Shown here piece after piece: positions 62,886 to 64,000 of a DNA stretch of 64,000 bases (positions within the stretch are counted from its first letter, which is position 1; every line of letters starts with the position of its first letter). The notes beneath the pieces were generated by a model. It was not told the DNA's origin and made no database searches. It saw nothing but the letters and a program-made list of their open reading frames with translations. The stretch lies in contig NZ_CP102664.1 in the NCBI RefSeq assembly GCF_026427355.1, positions 1,240,001-1,304,000 on the forward strand, read 5' to 3'. The position numbers and the translations under genes were made by a program. This DNA is from Sphingobium sp. JS3065 (GTDB taxonomy: Bacteria; Pseudomonadota; Alphaproteobacteria; Sphingomonadales; Sphingomonadaceae).

Positions 62886-64000
62886 TCAAAGACGCTCGAA
62901 CACCGTTGCGTTGGAAAGCCCGCCTCCTTCGCACATGGTTTGCAAACCGAACCTCTTGTCGCGGCGATGCAGCGCGTGGATCAGCGTCGTCGCGATCCTG
63001 CCGCCTGATGCGCCGAGAGGATGACCGAGCGCGATCGCTCCGCCGTTGACGTTGAGACGATCCGGATCGGCGCCCAATCCATTCGCCCATGCGAGGGGGA
63101 CCGAGGAGAAGGCCTCATTGACTTCGTAAAGATCGATATCGTCAATTGTGAGACCCGCTTTGGCCAGGACCCTGCGGCACGCGAAGATCGGTTCCTCGAT
63201 CATGAGAACCGGATCTCCCGCCGTGACGGTCATCGCGTGGACCCGCGCGATCGGAGTCAATTGATGATCGCGAAGCGCCTGTTCGGACACCACCATCAAT
63301 GCAGACGCACCATCGCAGATCTGGCTGGCACTGCCGGCCGTGATCGCCCCGTCCTTTTCAAGCGGTTTAAGGTTGGCCAAGGCTTCGATTGACGCGTCGG
63401 GCCGCACGCCTTCATCGCGATCGTGAAGCGCCAGCTCGCCATTGGCCAGCGTCACTTCCATGGGCACGATTTCTGCGTCAAAGGCTCCGCCACTTGCTGC
63501 CTCCGCAGCCTTGTGGTGGCTTTCGACGGCGAAGCGGTCCATATCCTCACGGGTCAGGCCATATTTATCCGCCAGCATCTGCGCACTGGTAAACTGGCTG
63601 AAGCCGTTGACGCCAAACCGTTCGCGAATGGCGTCGGTAATCGGCCCGCTCCCAAGCCCGGCTTCCGTTGCCAATCGATGCGCCGTGCCGATCGGAACGC
63701 GGCTCATGCTTTCCACGCCGGCCGCCACGACGACGTCATGAACGCCCGACATCACGGCCTGCGCCGCAAAATGCAGCGCCTGCTGCGATGAGCCGCACTG
63801 GCGATCGATTGTGACAGAGGGAACGCTGACGGGCAAACGCGACGCTAGGATGATGTTGCGGCCGATGTTAACCGCCTGCTCGCCTGCCTGGGTGACGCAC
63901 CCCATGACGACATCTTCGATGCATTCCGGCGGCACGCCCGATCGCTCGACAAGGGCATCCAGCATGAACGCGCCCATTGCCACGGGATGATGGCAGGACA
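62886..64000 (-). CDS. Thiolase (acetyl-CoA acyltransferase), 5' end beyond window
   Basis: At least 371 residues of a thiolase are present; the frame is open to the window edge, so the first 15-30 residues are missing. The acylated Cys is in DRQCGSSQQAL, the second site in NEAFSSVPLA, the His in NGGAIALGHPLGASGGR, and the second Cys in CEGGGLSN. It cleaves a 3-ketoacyl-CoA with CoA, or runs in reverse. With the acyl-CoA synthetase it implies beta-oxidation-like shortening; no dehydrogenase or hydratase of that cycle is in the window. Likely cotranscribed with the CrtC-like gene. Confidence 0.93.
   Translation of the reverse strand, partial: SCHHPVAMGAFMLDALVERSGVPPECIEDVVMGCVTQAGEQAVNIGRNIILASRLPVSVPSVTIDRQCGSSQQALHFAAQAVMSGVHDVVVAAGVESMSRVPIGTAHRLATEAGLGSGPITDAIRERFGVNGFSQFTSAQMLADKYGLTREDMDRFAVESHHKAAEAASGGAFDAEIVPMEVTLANGELALHDRDEGVRPDASIEALANLKPLEKDGAITAGSASQICDGASALMVVSEQALRDHQLTPIARVHAMTVTAGDPVLMIEEPIFACRRVLAKAGLTIDDIDLYEVNEAFSSVPLAWANGLGADPDRLNVNGGAIALGHPLGASGGRIATTLIHALHRRDKRFGLQTMCEGGGLSNATVFERL

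Overview
The window is chromosomal DNA of a GC-rich alphaproteobacterium, almost certainly a member of the Sphingomonadaceae (Sphingobium or Novosphingobium type). This rests on gene order and families seen directly: a DivL-type kinase followed by tsaE-amgK-murU-addB-addA-trxA; the alphaproteobacterial order dusB-ntrB-ntrC-ntrY-ntrX-hfq-hflX facing mazG; fused IspDF; a zinc-free MetG; and a two-domain Hfq. The species cannot be fixed from sequence alone.

Layout. 1-9.6 kb: a rightward operon with mostly overlapping genes, joining cell-cycle signalling (DivL-like, cut by the window edge), tRNA modification (TsaE), peptidoglycan sugar recycling (AmgK, MurU), recombinational repair (AddAB) and thioredoxin. 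9.6-12.3 kb: leftward glutathione S-transferase, inositol-phosphatase-family enzyme and ArgJ. 12.6-16.5 kb: SecA, a DUF983 membrane protein, an orphan terminator, a small conserved-looking protein and tRNA-Ser. 16.6-25.6 kb: rightward envelope and replication genes (MltB-type transglycosylase, D,D-carboxypeptidase, Tmk, HolB, MetG, TatD, MBL hydrolase, retropepsin, MHS-type transporter). 25.65-27.36 kb: a complete-looking insertion sequence with a DDE transposase and doubled end motifs. 27.4-37.6 kb: mazG, then leftward hflX, tandem hfq and the two nitrogen two-component systems with dusB. 37.7-46.4 kb: ispDF, cinA/pncC, ratA-like, lipA, carbonic anhydrase, NYN protein, acylphosphatase, a stem-loop-rich spacer, ettA, an M28 peptidase and a repeat-rich lipoprotein. 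46.5-51.9 kb: tRNA-Pro, a 25-residue membrane miniprotein, and a nitrate-type ABC importer with an AlgE-like porin. That importer operon is preceded by a leader with a terminator and a candidate ANTAR-type hairpin.

51.9-64 kb is accessory. It begins with a scar where a GntR/FCD regulator fragment abuts an IS21 transposase fragment. A visibly AT-richer catabolic cluster follows: CYP101-like P450, putidaredoxin-like ferredoxin, CocE-type hydrolase, SDR, TonB-dependent receptor, acyl-CoA synthetase, a CrtC-like (DUF7064-type) protein and a thiolase cut by the window edge. Together they suggest uptake, hydroxylation, oxidation, ester hydrolysis, CoA activation and thiolysis of a hydrophobic, perhaps terpenoid, substrate. 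The substrate is inference only.

The best candidates for something new are this cluster, the tandem Hfq and the putative attenuated leader of the nitrate-type importer.
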